Positions 1-11,359 of a stretch of 64,000 bases of DNA are shown here, one piece after another. Source of the stretch: Tethya wilhelma. Taxonomy: Eukaryota; Porifera; Demospongiae; Tethyida; Tethyidae. Below the pieces are notes generated by a model that had not been told where the DNA came from, ran no database searches, and saw nothing but the letters and a program-made list of their open reading frames with translations. The stretch is from positions 9,873,510 to 9,937,509 of the forward strand of contig CAXIPT010000001.1 in NCBI GenBank assembly GCA_964030475.1, given 5' to 3'. A program made the position numbers and the translations under genes. Position 1 is the stretch's first letter, and each line of letters begins with the position of its first letter.

Positions 1-1395
1 ATATAAAGCACACTAAGTGTTGCTGTGCCGGCCTATGTTGATCTTTATGCGCATATAATAATCATTGACATGATTTCCAACCACCTCAAGATGAATATCT
101 AGTTTTTTGACAATGCTACACTTCTACAGTTGGACACTCACCACAGATGAGGTTTGACTGGCCTATATATATAGCTAGGTCGTAAAGGTCAAGTAATTAT
201 CAACCACATGCACCATATACTCTGAGTGATTTACCCCGTATATTTGCTGTGGAAAGTAGTTTGTATCAATTTCTAGTTGTTTAGTCCACTCCTACCCTTG
301 GAATTGTGGCTCTAAAGTGCTGTGCCTTGTCATTACAGCACAATATCTGTCATAATGGTAGTAGGAATTAAATTAGGTTTGTGCCACTAAAGAGATACAC
401 TTATGATTACTACCTTTCCTACACGTGTGTTTGGCCATATATTAATCATAAGCATTACTCCAATGGGCTTTACATCTAGTGGCTGGGCAACAACTTAATC
501 ATCATCTAACTCTATTTTCAAAGAGGCTTGAAGTCACAGCACCCACTGCTATGAAGCTTTTGAGGTATCAAGTATTTCACTCCAGTAGTCCATGCACGTA
601 ATTTGCTCTCAAAATCTCTTCACTTTGGTTTCACTTAAGAGAAGGAAAAACTGAAGATAAAGCGAAGAACGTTAACCTTGTTTTTTTTACTGAAGAAGAG
701 TGCAGAGTATTCAAGAAGAGGGTGATGATCTCCCTGATGACCGGTTGTGAACTCCCAGACAATTTGCAAGAATCACTGACTAGGAATGGCCATTCCTGGA
801 TACTGAGCCTGTAATATTGAGTAACCAATTCATATAATGATTCTGATGACAGTGGTACTAGTGCATACACTCCTAATAATTTTGTGCTATATGTACATTT
901 ACTTTCAAATACTGGTGCATGTGATCGGGAAAAGGAAGTTTTCTAAGAGTTAGTGGTGTATAGAAGAGGAGAGCAATAGTAGTGATCAACAGCTTTCCTA
1001 AACTTTCCTTCAACTTGGTTGTAGCTATCTTCTTGGTCATATGGGTAATTTTTACATATCTCCTGACCTTCATCACAACCCTAAGATGTTAATGTTGAAT
1101 AGGAGTCAAATATGATATTCTGGCCATGATGATTACCGACAAATGCTGAGTGATTTATCCTCAGTGCACTTATAAGTCATTTTCATGCACTGTCCACAGT
1201 TGCAAATTAAGTGGCTCTGGAAGCCTGTGATGAGTGAGATTCCTTTGGCACTGGTTGATCGACTGCTCCATTGAGCAAATCTTCTGGCAAGAGGAGCTAC
1301 ATGGCTATATTATATGTATAATACAACTTATGAGGAGGAAAAGCATGCAATGCTGCCTGGAGATATTATTCTTGGCTTTGATGTAGCAGATTATT
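1..1395. other. Unassigned AT-rich sequence, no gene recognised
   Basis: Both strands hold only short open frames (the longest is about 79 codons on the minus strand near 631-870), with no recognisable motif or convincing splice pair. I see no RNA gene and no clear inverted repeat. The stretch ends where repeat module A begins. Confidence 0.5.
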
Positions 1396-1829
1396 CCCAG
1401 TACGGTAGTACTGGGTACGTATACACAGGAATGGCACAGATAGCCCATTATTGCAATACAAATATTCGCTGCAAAAACTGAGCACTCAGCACTAAAAGGC
1501 TTCTTAAGCTGCTATATAGCTTTTTCTCTTTCTAATGAGTCCAAAACATATGGCCTAAAACCATCGCTTAAGTACCAAACTAAAATATGCCAAATTTCTC
1601 TCTCTTCTTTATCTTCTTCTAACTTTTCTCAGAGACTATTCACTTCCAGAAACTGATTCTTAGTCGCTTTTGCCATCTGTTTTTAGTAACTTTCATTGAG
1701 TAGCTAGATACAAGGCGAAAAGCGCCTTTTCTAGCTCTGTATGGCCACTACACTTATGCATAATTCATAAGCCACCGGGGAATTCAAATCGACCTTTTTC
1801 ACACACAAAGGTGTGCATTATTTGGAATT
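1396..1829 (+). repeat. Modular repeat, module A copy 1
   Basis: The copy starts with the short hairpin CCCAGTACGGTAGTACTGGG, continues through the phrase AGGAATGGCACAGATAGCCC, and ends at GTGTGCATTATTTGGAAT. The same series of blocks recurs at 2611, 10964, 40578 (minus), 43768/46902 and 53587. It has no coding potential. Module B follows directly, then the foldback module C, so this is one unit of a longer composite repeat. Confidence 0.8.
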
Positions 1830-2205
1830 CAAAATGCAAGTTGCCTAGTATTTTGTGATACATGGTTGTCCTTCTTAATTAGGAGGTGACTACGTATAAT
1901 ATAGCAAGGCAAGCAAATCTTGCGATACAGCCAAATGACTGAGATGTATGTGTGTTTTACTTCAGTATAGCAGCTAGTACTATGATCAATCAGTTACGTC
2001 ATACACACACAACTTGACTCAAATGTGATTTGTAGAATTATGAGAACAAACAGACACAGGATTGAATGGCTAAATCGTAAAAAGAAAGTAAACAAGATGG
2101 AATGGCTGTTGTAAGGAATTCTTGCTGTGGGCAAAATGAGACTCAATATGGAGAGTGCAGCCCATTCCATCTTGTTTACTTTACTTTTACGATTTTTGTG
2201 TCTTA
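1830..2205 (+). repeat. Modular repeat, modules B and C (eroded foldback)
   Basis: Module B (GATACATGGTTGTCCTTCTT onward, ending near GTGATTTGTAGAATTATGAG) leads into module C from about 2036. Here C is a shortened foldback: the left arm has AAACAAGATGGAATGGCTGT and the right arm near 2160-2200 is its inverse. This is an eroded copy compared with the ones at 3236 and 47404. Confidence 0.7.
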
Positions 2206-2610
2206 TTACATCTTTAAATACACTTCACTTTATATCCCCTCAAAACACTGCTTTAAAAATTTCAATTTTCTTATGGATGGAGGGAGTTGTAAGGCAGGCA
2301 ACTTTACAACAATATCAGAACAGAAGTGTTCTGTATTAGCTGTGTTTACAGTTGTAAACATGTGGACCAATGCAGTGGCACATGCTTATTGGTTGATTGT
2401 GTGATGAACTCATGATCAAATAAATTGTTTGTCAGCTATTATCAGGCCATTCCAAGTGGTAATCTGGTTTCTGGTCAAGTGACTTCCCAAATCAAGGAGC
2501 GGTCGGGTGGCATTGTCATTAGTACTTTAGGTGAACAAACCACACCATACAGTAGCCAAAAAAGCACTGATCTCAAGTCACATACACAACAGTCTAAAAG
2601 TCTATTAGTT
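2206..2610. other. Unassigned spacer between two repeat copies
   Basis: Two short overlapping plus-strand frames occur (2102-2404 and 2425-2616). The first begins inside the foldback repeat, so neither looks like a gene. I recognise nothing else here. Confidence 0.5.
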
Positions 2611-3021
2611 CAATAAAAATATTCACACGAATATATAACTCGGCAAAAACTGAGCACTTAGCACTAAAAGGCTTCTTAAGCTACTATTTAGCTCTTTCTC
2701 TTTCTAACGCCCAAAGAACATGGCCTAAAACCATCGCTAAAGTAACAAACACAAACATGCCAAACCTCTCCATCTTCTTTTTCTATCTTGGCTCAACTTT
2801 TCTCAGAGACTATTCACTTTTAAAAGCTGATTCTTGAACGAAAGAATTTGCCAGGTCAGTCACTTTTGCCATCGGTTTTTAGCGCCTCTCATAGATACAA
2901 GGCGAACAGCGCTTCCTCCATATGGTCACCATTAATTTCTACACTCATGCATAATTCATTTGCTCTAGAAAATTCTAATTGATGATGCTTTCCATGCACA
3001 AAAGTGTGCATTATTTGGAAT
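2611..3021 (+). repeat. Modular repeat, module A copy 2
   Basis: It aligns by eye with copy 1 from the CAATA...ATATTCAC phrase to the terminal GTGTGCATTATTTGGAA. It lacks the leading CCCAGTAC hairpin, so the 5' end is truncated. Module B follows at 3022, then foldback C, giving the same A-B-C order as the first copy. Confidence 0.8.
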
Positions 3022-3495
3022 ATTACCTGAAACTTTTTTGTGATACCTGGTTGCTCTTCTTAAGAGATGAATCAGGACTTTAATCATCATAAAGGCAAGT
3101 AAATCTATAATGATACAGTTCCTGCCTCCAAATGACTGAGATGTGTTTCACTTCAGTATCAAGCAGGCTACACAACTTGCTCAGCAGCCCGCTGGCTTAG
3201 CTCAGTACACACACCAACTCAAATGTGATTTGTAGAATTATGGGAAAATGATAACAAACAAGTAAAAAAAAAAAACATTGGAAATGTAGGAATTGACTAT
3301 GTTGCAAAAAGATCGCAAACAAGATGGAATGACTGTTAGAGTGTGTAAGGAATTCTTCCTGTTGGCAAAATGAGAGACGAGATTGTTAAATGCAGCCCAT
3401 ACAGGAAGAATTCTGCACACACACTAATGTTTGTGTTCACGATTTAGTCATTCCTGTGTCTCATTACATTTCCAATGTTTTTTTTTTTACTTGTA
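3022..3495 (+). repeat. Modular repeat, modules B and C (foldback hairpin)
   Basis: Module B (TTGCTCTTCTTAAGAGATGA to the region rich in GCTCAGCAGCCC) runs into foldback module C at about 3236-3495. C carries inverted arms of roughly 100 bp, seen as ACATTGGAAATGTAGG on the left and CATTACATTTCCAATGT on the right, with matched AGGAAGAATTC and GAATTCTTCCT blocks near the centre. It would form a long hairpin if transcribed. Confidence 0.8.
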
Positions 3496-4552
3496 TAAAT
3501 ATTGGACTGTACTTGGCCAAGAAGTACAGTTTCTCTATGGGTTCCCCACATTCTCTCGTGTACACATCTGTCAGCTGCCCATGGCCGGTAGTGCACCACA
3601 AGTGAATGAGATATCTTCAAACAGAGGGTGCATGGGAGGCCTGCAATAGCTGATTTGCCATGAACACTTAAAATTAATTCAGTGATGGCCAAGGCAGTTC
3701 TTGGTGTGTGTTGCTGGTATGAAAGCGAAGAAATGGACCAAAATGAGTTCAAAACAAGCTTAAGAGAATTAAAGCCCAAGAAAGCACTTTCTAGCTGTGG
3801 ATTTCCATTGAGTATCTTTAGAATAATTGTTCAATAGTGATACCTGACTCCCCAGCAGACACTATAGCTATACACCATGGCAACACAGTTAACCATAGCC
3901 ATTGTGAATGGGAGAATCTGCATGCCAAGCATGAAGGTATATCCAAACAAAACACACCTCATTTAATACCCGTACTTAATGTACTGATTCTACAGTACAA
4001 TATTTGCTTAAATAAGTTGCAGTCTACCAGAGGAATGCTTGACCTAAGCCGTTAAAGATATCTACACTGACTGTGTCTGCAGTCTGGATTACAAAAGATT
4101 TACTTGCGATCACCTCTGACTACTTGTCAATACCATGAGAAGATTTCATGATCAATAATGATGAAAAATTGTCGTGGCTGAAATTAATGCGGGTGGTGAA
4201 ACTGCGCGGACTACCACTTGGAGTGCCCTAATGATCATGAGTTACTCCTACACAGAAACGTTAATTCACAAAAGTGAAAATTTTCTTGTTTACACAACTA
4301 CAAAACAGGAAATTCTCCATAATAACTAGCTTCAATGATGGCTAATTATGTGACAGTTTATAGTAACTAATCAAACGGGAGCTGGTGGCAGCTTGTTCTA
4401 TCTATAGAAACAAAATTACGAGCTAGAGGTGACAACTTTAATCTAACAGGAGTGTAGACACACCCACTGCATTACTAATTATAAGCCATAAATATGGTTT
4501 TAAACACAGATCAGTATATATACATGTGACTAGGCCATTTTCTGTGTGCAAG
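3496..4552. other. Unassigned sequence
   Basis: I see only short frames, mostly extending out of the foldback repeat (a 111-codon minus frame at 3444-3779 overlaps the hairpin arm). There are no recognisable domains, splice-bounded exons or RNA genes. Confidence 0.45.
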
Positions 4553-4805
4553 CTAAGTGGTGGCAACTGCCAGTCACTTAGTACTTGCACCCGCGACTGC
4601 AGTCAAGATCTTGACCGTCTAAAATTTCCATGTTGACCGTTGATCTTGACTGTTGACCAAGTGGTGGAATTTCACGCTTGACTTATCCGCGATGACCTTT
4701 ACCAACTTTGACCGTTCTGAAATTTCATTTTGACCGTTGACTTGCACTAAAATCTCGTTGACCGTCATCTAGACCACAGAGTGAATGGCAGTTGCCACCC
4801 CTTAG
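4553..4805. mobile_element. MITE-like element, CTAAG ends, TTGACCGT motifs inside
   Basis: The ends are inverted: CTAAGTGGTGGCAACTGCCA on the left and TGGCAGTTGCCACCCCTTAG on the right, one mismatch across about 20 bp. The 250-bp interior carries at least five copies of TTGACCGT or TTGACCGTT at irregular spacing. No ORF is present. A target-site duplication is not clear. Confidence 0.65.
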
Positions 4806-4832
4806 AAGTTGCTTAGAGTTAGAGCATACCAC

Positions 4833-5013
4833 GTAGATCGGGAAATTTTCATTCATAAAATATTTCATATTTCGCCTGTTAAATTTCCACATAGTTTAAT
4901 TTTTGTCGTTGCCGACAAAGATCACCATACAAAATAAATTTCTGCCGAGTTTAATTTTCATTGGTAATAGTCATCAACAAAAATTTTCTAGCGGTGAAAA
5001 TTTCCCAATCTAC
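4833..5013. mobile_element. Short AT-rich inverted-repeat element (GGGAAATTTT family)
   Basis: The left end GTAGATCGGGAAATTTTC and the right end GAAAATTTCCCAATCTAC are inverted with one mismatch. Related GGGAAATTTTC or AGAAATTTTCG sequences occur at 9752, 19400-19490, 35280, 52160 and 55860, so this is a dispersed family. It is non-coding. Confidence 0.6.
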
Positions 5014-5126
5014 AGTATTTATCATGGTAATTTTATTAATAGCCAACAATTTTAGATGACAAAAAGTAGAGCATGGGGTACTAGGTGTTCAGCAATAAAA
5101 ATACCCCTGTTCTTACAAGTAATAAA

Positions 5127-5258
5127 AAACGTTGAAAATGTAAGAAATGGCCAAATCATAAAAAAAACACAAATAAGATGGAATGGCTGTTAGATATGTG
5201 AGAATTCTTCCTGTGGGCAAAATTAGGGACCCAAAATGGAAAAAGTGTTACACACAGT
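5127..5258 (+). repeat. Foldback module C, left arm, split by a MITE
   Basis: The sequence reads through the module C left arm (AAGATGGAATGGCTGTTAGA, then GAATTCTTCCTGTGGGCAAA) and stops at ACACACAG. This octamer is the target duplicated by the MITE inserted at 5259; beyond that MITE a degraded right-arm trace (AGAAAGAATTCTGTACACA) continues. Confidence 0.65.
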
Positions 5259-5884
5259 AGCCTCGTGCCCAGGCTCCTCCTTCGTGAATATTTCCTTCAA
5301 AAATAAGCAAGGAGAGAGCCTGGTATCAAATATCACGTGCGTGACGTAGTCAATTTTGAATATACATCAGTATGCGGTCGAAGATTTCCCGGGAGTTACC
5401 GCGAGCAGGACAGAATGGACAAAAATGCTTGAAAAAACTGTTGTACGCTTGTTGTAAGCTTCTTCAGCTGGTGAAGACCAAAGAATAAACCATCTGCTCA
5501 ATATTTGTGATCGTCAGTTTGTCTGCATGTCTTGTTGAGGGCTGACAGAAGAATGGAGACTGAACTCTGAACCAAAAGAGCTGATACGAGAGGCTAGTAT
5601 TTATCTGCAGTTGAATTGACAATCATTAGAGGCTACTAAGTGTCCTTGAATCTCATCTTCAATGTTCATCCACTCGTAGCTCTCTCAGTGTTCTTAGACT
5701 GGCAAAAATGATGCTGAAGCCCTGTACTTGGTCACGTGAATGTCCTGTTGCGGTCTTAACCACAAAGCTCGCGTCCACCTTGGCGTCTACCTATATGTCA
5801 CGCACGTGATATTTGATACCAGGCTCTCTCCTTGCTTATTTTTGAAGGAAATATTTGCGAAGGAGGAGCCTGGGCACAAGGCTA
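5259..5884. mobile_element. 626-bp MITE, TAGCCTCG ends, 8-bp target duplication
   Basis: Terminal inverted repeats of about 80 bp start TAGCCTCGTGCCCAGGCTCC on the left and read TAGCCTTGTGCCCAGGCTCC on the opposite strand at the right. The octamer ACACACAG flanks both sides (5251-5258 and 5885-5892). There is no transposase inside. A relative lies at 63076-63742, and a lone end fragment is at about 17155. An 8-bp duplication fits hAT or Mutator-like transposition; the superfamily is inferred only. Confidence 0.85.
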
Positions 5885-7699
5885 ACACACAGCACTCAGA
5901 AAGAATTCTGTACACAATCCAAGAGCCATACCACCTTGTTAGCAACAACTTACACTAGGAGAGGAGTTCTGGACCAAGGTTCTCTCTCTCTATCAGATCT
6001 ACCCTTTAAGAAGAAGCACTGTTGGGAAGGATTACCAACAGGGCTGGATCATATTCAGGAACAAGATATCTGGAAAAAGATTGCCAGACTCATACTGATC
6101 ATGGAGGACTGTGGAAGGGAATATGGAATCTTTTTCTTTGATATGTATCTTGTGAAGTGTCACAAGAAGCATGACTTCAGAACCATTCTCAGTGTTCTCT
6201 ACCCATGCACTCTATAACATGGCTACACTGTCTGGATCGAGTTGAACAAGAAGTACAGCGAAAATGTACCTGTGAACCATATCAAACTCGTACCAGCAAT
6301 CCATAGGTGCTTCCTGCAAATACAAAAGCTCTGCAGCTGGTAGATCAAGCACCATTCCAAACATGGGCGGTGAGTAGAAGTTGGAATGAGTCAATTAGTA
6401 TGTTTGTGGGCCGCTAATCGAGACTTAATGTGATAGGAGGGGAGACTTAGGATAAGCTGTGCTGGACTATAAGGAGCTGGTAGGCTAAGAGCTCTGGATA
6501 TGAGGTATTGTACGTATGGTAGTACGTGTAGTAGGAATGGGCCGACTGACACAATACAAAATGTTAATGCTTATAAACTTTCAGGAAAAGAAAGCTAAGC
6601 ATTCAAATGCATTTAATACCCTCCCACAGACAGTTTGCTTACTGTATTAAGCAAAAAAAAGTGGTAGAAACTTTCTGGAGAAAGCGCTGGAAAGAAGCCA
6701 CAACAGTGTAATTTTGTTCTCCCCTTCCTTCCTAACTGACTTACTTGAACGCGATTTCCTGACAAATAAAAGGCATTGAGCCAACTTGGTCTACATAGTG
6801 AGACTTCATTTCGTGCAAAGTACATCCTTTTTGACTTGTTTGCTGGCGAAAAGGCAGCAAACAAAATCTAGGCAGTTTTTCTCCACCTTGGTGTTAAAAA
6901 AAGGGAATGAACAGTAAAAGTTGTAGTAAGTGTAGGAATGGGCAGTGCTGTAAAAGGCAATGAAACAAGGCAAGTCTCTTAATTGCTTCACTTTTTTGTG
7001 CCCAGTTAGTGTGTACCTATAGTTATGTGCTACATGCTTGCAAATCAGTCAAGTGATTGCTTGCATTGATTCAGAGGCAAATGACTGACATTTATTATGG
7101 TAGAATTCAAACTCACATGAAAATGAAGTAGTCATGCGCATAAATTTATAGACTTGCCTTGTTTCATTGCTTTTTACAGCACTGAATTTTTTTTACTTGT
7201 TGAATATAGGCATGTAGGTGCTGTAGACCTGTACCAATGTCTGGCATTTGCCTTTGTTTCCTACAGTAGGTTGCATATGTGGACTCGGGTATTATTACTA
7301 CAGTGTTGTCTAGGGACTGTCTTATAACTGGTTGGGGAGGAGGTCAGCCAAATCAACATTCCTTGCTGAAAATCTGTTGAATGATTTTATCATGGCACTT
7401 GGAAAGGATGCCTTGTGCAGGTTCAGGTGAGTACATAGCTGTGGCTGTAGTTGATACAGTTGGGGTAGAAAGGGAGAGATAGGGGTGGGTGATTAGTGGA
7501 GTTATACTAGAGGTACCAGATACAAAGGGCAGGGGAGTGTAATGATACCTATAGATTTTGTCTTACAAAAACACATTCCATGATAGAGTTTGAACATAGA
7601 GTGGGGCTTTTGGTTGTGTCTTCACTTCTAACAAGTGAACGAAATTCCACTAAGAGTATCATCCAAAGCATGCTCTTCTTCAATTTTTAGTTTTAACTT
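5885..7699. other. Unassigned, with an unrecognised 120-codon plus-strand frame at its start
   Basis: A plus-strand frame at 5855-6217 starts within the MITE end and runs into ordinary-looking codons (for example IWKKIARLILIMEDCGREYG). It could be a coding fragment, but I recognise no family. The rest of the stretch has short minus frames (6212-6394, 6613-6991) without motifs. Confidence 0.35.
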
Positions 7700-7701
7700 A
7701 C

Positions 7702-8042
7702 TGTATACACTTGAAGTTTAAGACATTCTGAGCAGGGCGCAAGTTTTCAGGCTTAGTAGAAAAAGGAAATCCATGTGATTTCTTGCTACAATTTTTGAGG
7801 GATGAGCAATCTTTCTCAATAGTCATGCAATCATCTGCCACTGGATTAGGAACCTGGTTATGTTGATCAAACACATCCCTTGGTAAACGTGGTGGCAAGC
7901 AAATTCCATAAATGTCTTTACCACACTTTTTTTTATATACTTCCTGACAGATATATAGACAGACACCATTTTGACTTGTCTTCTTGGCATCATGATCAGT
8001 GATAAAGGCAAGAATAGAAAGCTTCCATCTCATGTTCAGTAG
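7702..8042 (-). CDS. Candidate internal exon of an unrecognised minus-strand gene
   Basis: A 341-nt open block lies on the minus strand. Its upstream boundary is a good splice acceptor (a T-rich tract ending TTTCTGCAG at 8043-8048), and its downstream boundary is a consensus donor, GTAAGT, at 7701. Between them the frame is open throughout, reading about 113 codons that include LSILAFITDHDAKKTSQNGV and a cysteine-rich middle (CLYICQEVYKKKCGKDIYGIC). The block ends in phase 2. Seen: an open exon-sized block bounded by both signals. Inferred: that it is an exon. I do not recognise the protein, and I could not find compatible neighbouring exons with confidence. It may belong to an old transposon gene. 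Confidence 0.4.
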
Positions 8043-8049
8043 CTGCAGA

Positions 8050-9751
8050 AAAAAATAATCCTTTAGATTAAGACACTGAAAGATATGACAACAAACCTTT
8101 CATCCTTCCTTGAGACCAGAACAGCCTTCTATACTTCATCCATAGTTACTCACTGAGAAACACAGAGAACCGAGGAGTAGAAGCTGTGCACGGCATATTT
8201 CATGGAGTTATAATACATCTTACGATAACAGCAGCTAATCTTAGCTTTCTTACAAAATCAACCTAATGTGTACAGCTTAACATCACCTCTATCAGATCCC
8301 TGGAAATTCCATTGGAGCTGCCAAGAAGAAACTAAACTAATGAATGTATTGACCCTCCATACAAAGGTCCTGGCTACTTGATAGTCCTCAAAGATCTTGA
8401 TGAGTCCTTTACTTTCTACAATTAACCAGATTCAGTTGTGTCTTCTGATACTACTTCTGCCTTTAAAAGTTTACTTTAATGTAATCTTTTAGAAGACTTT
8501 TGAACTAGAAAATAAAGTGTTTTCATTTCTTTAGATATATGTTTTACATTAGCACTTTGTTGTGCTACTCATGTTGTCTTTTGGCCATAAATTTTTATGG
8601 AGGGGGGAAAAAATGAAGCCTGTGATTTGGTAGACAAAGATTCAAAAGAAGCAATTTAATCACTTGCGCCTCAAATGCCTATTTCAATGTTCAACTTCTA
8701 TTTCGATTTCCTGAGACAACCCCTAAAATTGAAGTTAAACATTCATCCAAACCTTCATCTCTCATTTTTACCCGACACCTTGATGAGATAATACTGGATC
8801 ACTATGTGAAAGAACAGCAAATCTTATTGCTGACCTCAATATTGGAAGCATTGAACACTCAGAAAGTATAATGCCAAGATACTATGGAACTACTCTCAAA
8901 GCATTCGTACCAGTACTTGGATGTATACTCAACATGTGTAGCGTACTGCAATGAAAAAACATTTTTAGAACTCTTCAATGGGCTGGATTTCCTTTACCTG
9001 CCCTTATTCTGATGCAAAAGGAAGGAGTCCAACTTTTTGAGACGGCCTGGAACACTAGGAGCCCTACTGAGGTGGCGGCCAAGAAGATCCGTATAATTTT
9101 GTAATGGAGAAAGCCTTAGAGAAAAGGTTTCACTCTCACAGGTAGCAATATTTTTAGATAAATAGAGATGCTATTCTGCCTCAGAAAACACCTGAGAACT
9201 TCCCCTTCAACATCCCTAACAACAACATAGCATGCACACCTCAAGATTTGGAAGAACAATTAAACGAACTTGAATTCTTATTGCATGATCAAAATTGTAT
9301 AGTTATCATGATTCTGCGGTATATACAAAATTGTTACTGCTATTGTATGGATGTTGTACGTGTAGTAATTTACACTGTGTAGTGAAGCCTTTAGGTGCTT
9401 GTCTAGAATATGGTTTGCGTAGAACAATATATGTGTATAATGTGCGACCACATGGAGTTAGAATTTGAACGCTTACAAGACATGAGCAGTAGAGGCGCAC
9501 AAAGAGAAGGAACAGGAAGAAAGAAGCTAGATATGTTAGTATAAGCATAGAACTTGTCATGTGGTCACAAAAAATTATGCGTGCATTGAAATCAACGCGA
9601 GAATAGGAGTGCAAATTACATTCCTATGATAAATTTCAATCCAATGAAATTTCAGTATTGATTTTTGGGACATTTTTTTTCAAAAACTAGTAGCTGCTTC
9701 CATGCAATAGCATCTTCAAAATTAAAGATCATTAATATTTGCTTCTCCACT
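8050..9751. other. Unassigned, possible eroded coding sequence
   Basis: No frame above about 100 codons is convincing. A short minus-strand stretch near 8155-8230 is open and ends at a GTGAGT donor, but its phase does not join cleanly to the exon at 7702-8042. A minus frame at 9306-9614 has no recognisable motif. Nothing else stands out. Confidence 0.35.
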
Positions 9752-9946
9752 TACCGTATAGCGGGAAATTTTCGTATTTTTTGTATGCCGTTCAAAAATT
9801 AAAACTATGAAAATTGAACATCCGCATTTACTTTATACGAGTGCACGCCACGTATACAAAATTTAAAACTATGAAATTTTTTTCTGGCGCGTTTTTAACA
9901 ATTTATACGAAATTTTGAACGTACAAAAATTTCCCACTGTACTGTA
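9752..9946. mobile_element. AT-rich inverted-repeat element (GGGAAATTTTCG family)
   Basis: It starts TACCGTATAGCGGGAAATTT and ends with AAAATTTCCCACTGTACTGT, roughly inverted to each other. The interior contains the repeated phrase AAAACTATGAAA twice. It is related to the elements at 4833, 19400, 35280 and 52160. It is non-coding. Confidence 0.55.
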
Positions 9947-10516
9947 TTTCACTTTCTGGTCCTCCAAACTCAGCTTGCCTCTGAGTTGTTTGAAAAACAT
10001 GGAGAGACGTATAACATGCCTCACTTTTTGGCCCAAATGATTCTCAACAAGCAGTGGAAAATATGGACACACCACCTGCCTTTCTGCTGTTAAAGATCAC
10101 CACACTCCTACGCGTTCTACAACTAAGCCTGGTATTCTATGGGATACTCTCACATCAGCTGTTCCGCTGTTGTAGGCATGCTAAAAGGAGACACTGGTGA
10201 GGGACTGTCTCCTGGTAAAAAGGCATGTGTATCTGGTCAATACCTAGAGCAACTTGAGCACTTGAAACGCCTCCAAGAATCAGGAATCGAAGAACAATTG
10301 CCCATTGCAGCATCAGAAAGCTGAATGAGTAAACTTTGGATTGGGACGTATGTAACTATATGTGATCATTATAATACATTATATTATTATGATACACTAC
10401 ATTCCTCTCTTAAACCAATTATTTGGATACAACTCAGCTATTATACTCCTCAGATGGTTGCTTGGGTTAAAAATTCAAAATGTGCGTTAAATGGAAACAT
10501 GTAAAACAAGTAATTA
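9947..10516. other. Unassigned
   Basis: A 61-codon plus frame at 10139-10324 (reading QYLEQLEHLKRLQESGIEEQ near its end) is helix-like but unrecognised. A minus frame at 9869-10075 overlaps the AT-rich element. No gene can be assigned. Confidence 0.35.
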
Positions 10517-10926
10517 TGGATGACTGTTTAGAGTCACAGTGTTCCTCAACATCCCTGACTTCTAGTGGGCTTCATGCTAGCAGTAATGCAGAGGTGGCAG
10601 ATGATGAGTGTACTGACAAGTATATTCTTTATTAGACCGTCTACAGTCACCACAGCCTTCATTTTTGACAAGGAAGAGGAAAATCGGTACCAACAATCCT
10701 AGGAAAGAGGAGTAAAGGCCGTTCATCTCTCATGATCCTCCATTGTAACCCCCTTGCAAGGAGTTATTTAAAGTGAGTAACAAAATATTTTGCATGGGAT
10801 GTCGTGTAGAACTGTCAGCTGAGAAAAGCACCTTAGACCTTCACATTAAGTCTAACAAGCACATAAGAAATAAGGAGAAGTTGAAATCGAGAGAAAGCAG
10901 TGAGTCTGATATTGCTAAGAAAATAT
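10517..10926 (+). pseudogene. Broken N-terminal part of a C2H2-type zinc-finger, transposon-like protein
   Basis: An ATG at 10517 opens a Ser-rich start (MDDCLESQCSSTSLTSSGLH). Later reading frames continue as RLQSPQPSFLTRKRKIGTNN and finally, from about 10755, a finger with the pattern C-x2-C-x15-H-x5-H (FCMGC ... LDLHIKSNKH) followed by a charged tail. The pieces lie in different frames with stops between them, so the gene is dead. Finger-first proteins of this type occur in many copies in sponge and cnidarian genomes and are probably transposon-encoded; that is from general knowledge and was not checked. The remnant ends just before repeat module A (10964), so the rest was probably lost there. 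Confidence 0.5.
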
Positions 10927-10963
10927 AGTTTACAGATACATCCCAAAGGTGAATCTTTTTTGC

Positions 10964-11359
10964 AGGAATGGCATGGATGGCCCATACAAATATTCACGCG
11001 AATCACTCTGAGCACTAAAAGGCTTCTTTTCTCTTTCCAATGAGCCCTAAAACATGGCCAATAGCCATCACTAATGTACCAAACTAAAATATGCCAAACC
11101 TCCAATTTTCTCCATCTTCTTCTTCTATCTTGGCTGATTCTTGACAAACGAACTTGGTTTCTTTGGGGACAGTCACTTTGCCATCAGTTTTTTGTCACTT
11201 TGTCATTGGTTTTTTGTGTCTCTCATATGCATTGAGTCGCTAGATACAAAGCGAAAAGCACCTTCTCCACTGTCTCCATGTGGCGGCCATTAATTTCCAA
11301 GTCTATTCATTAGCTAGCCTAACGACCCTTTCCATATTTAAGTGTGTATTATTTGGAAT
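10964..11359 (+). repeat. Modular repeat, module A copy 3
   Basis: It runs from AGGAATGGCATGGATGGCCC to GTGTGTATTATTTGGAAT and aligns with the other A copies. Modules B and C do not follow here. Confidence 0.75.
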
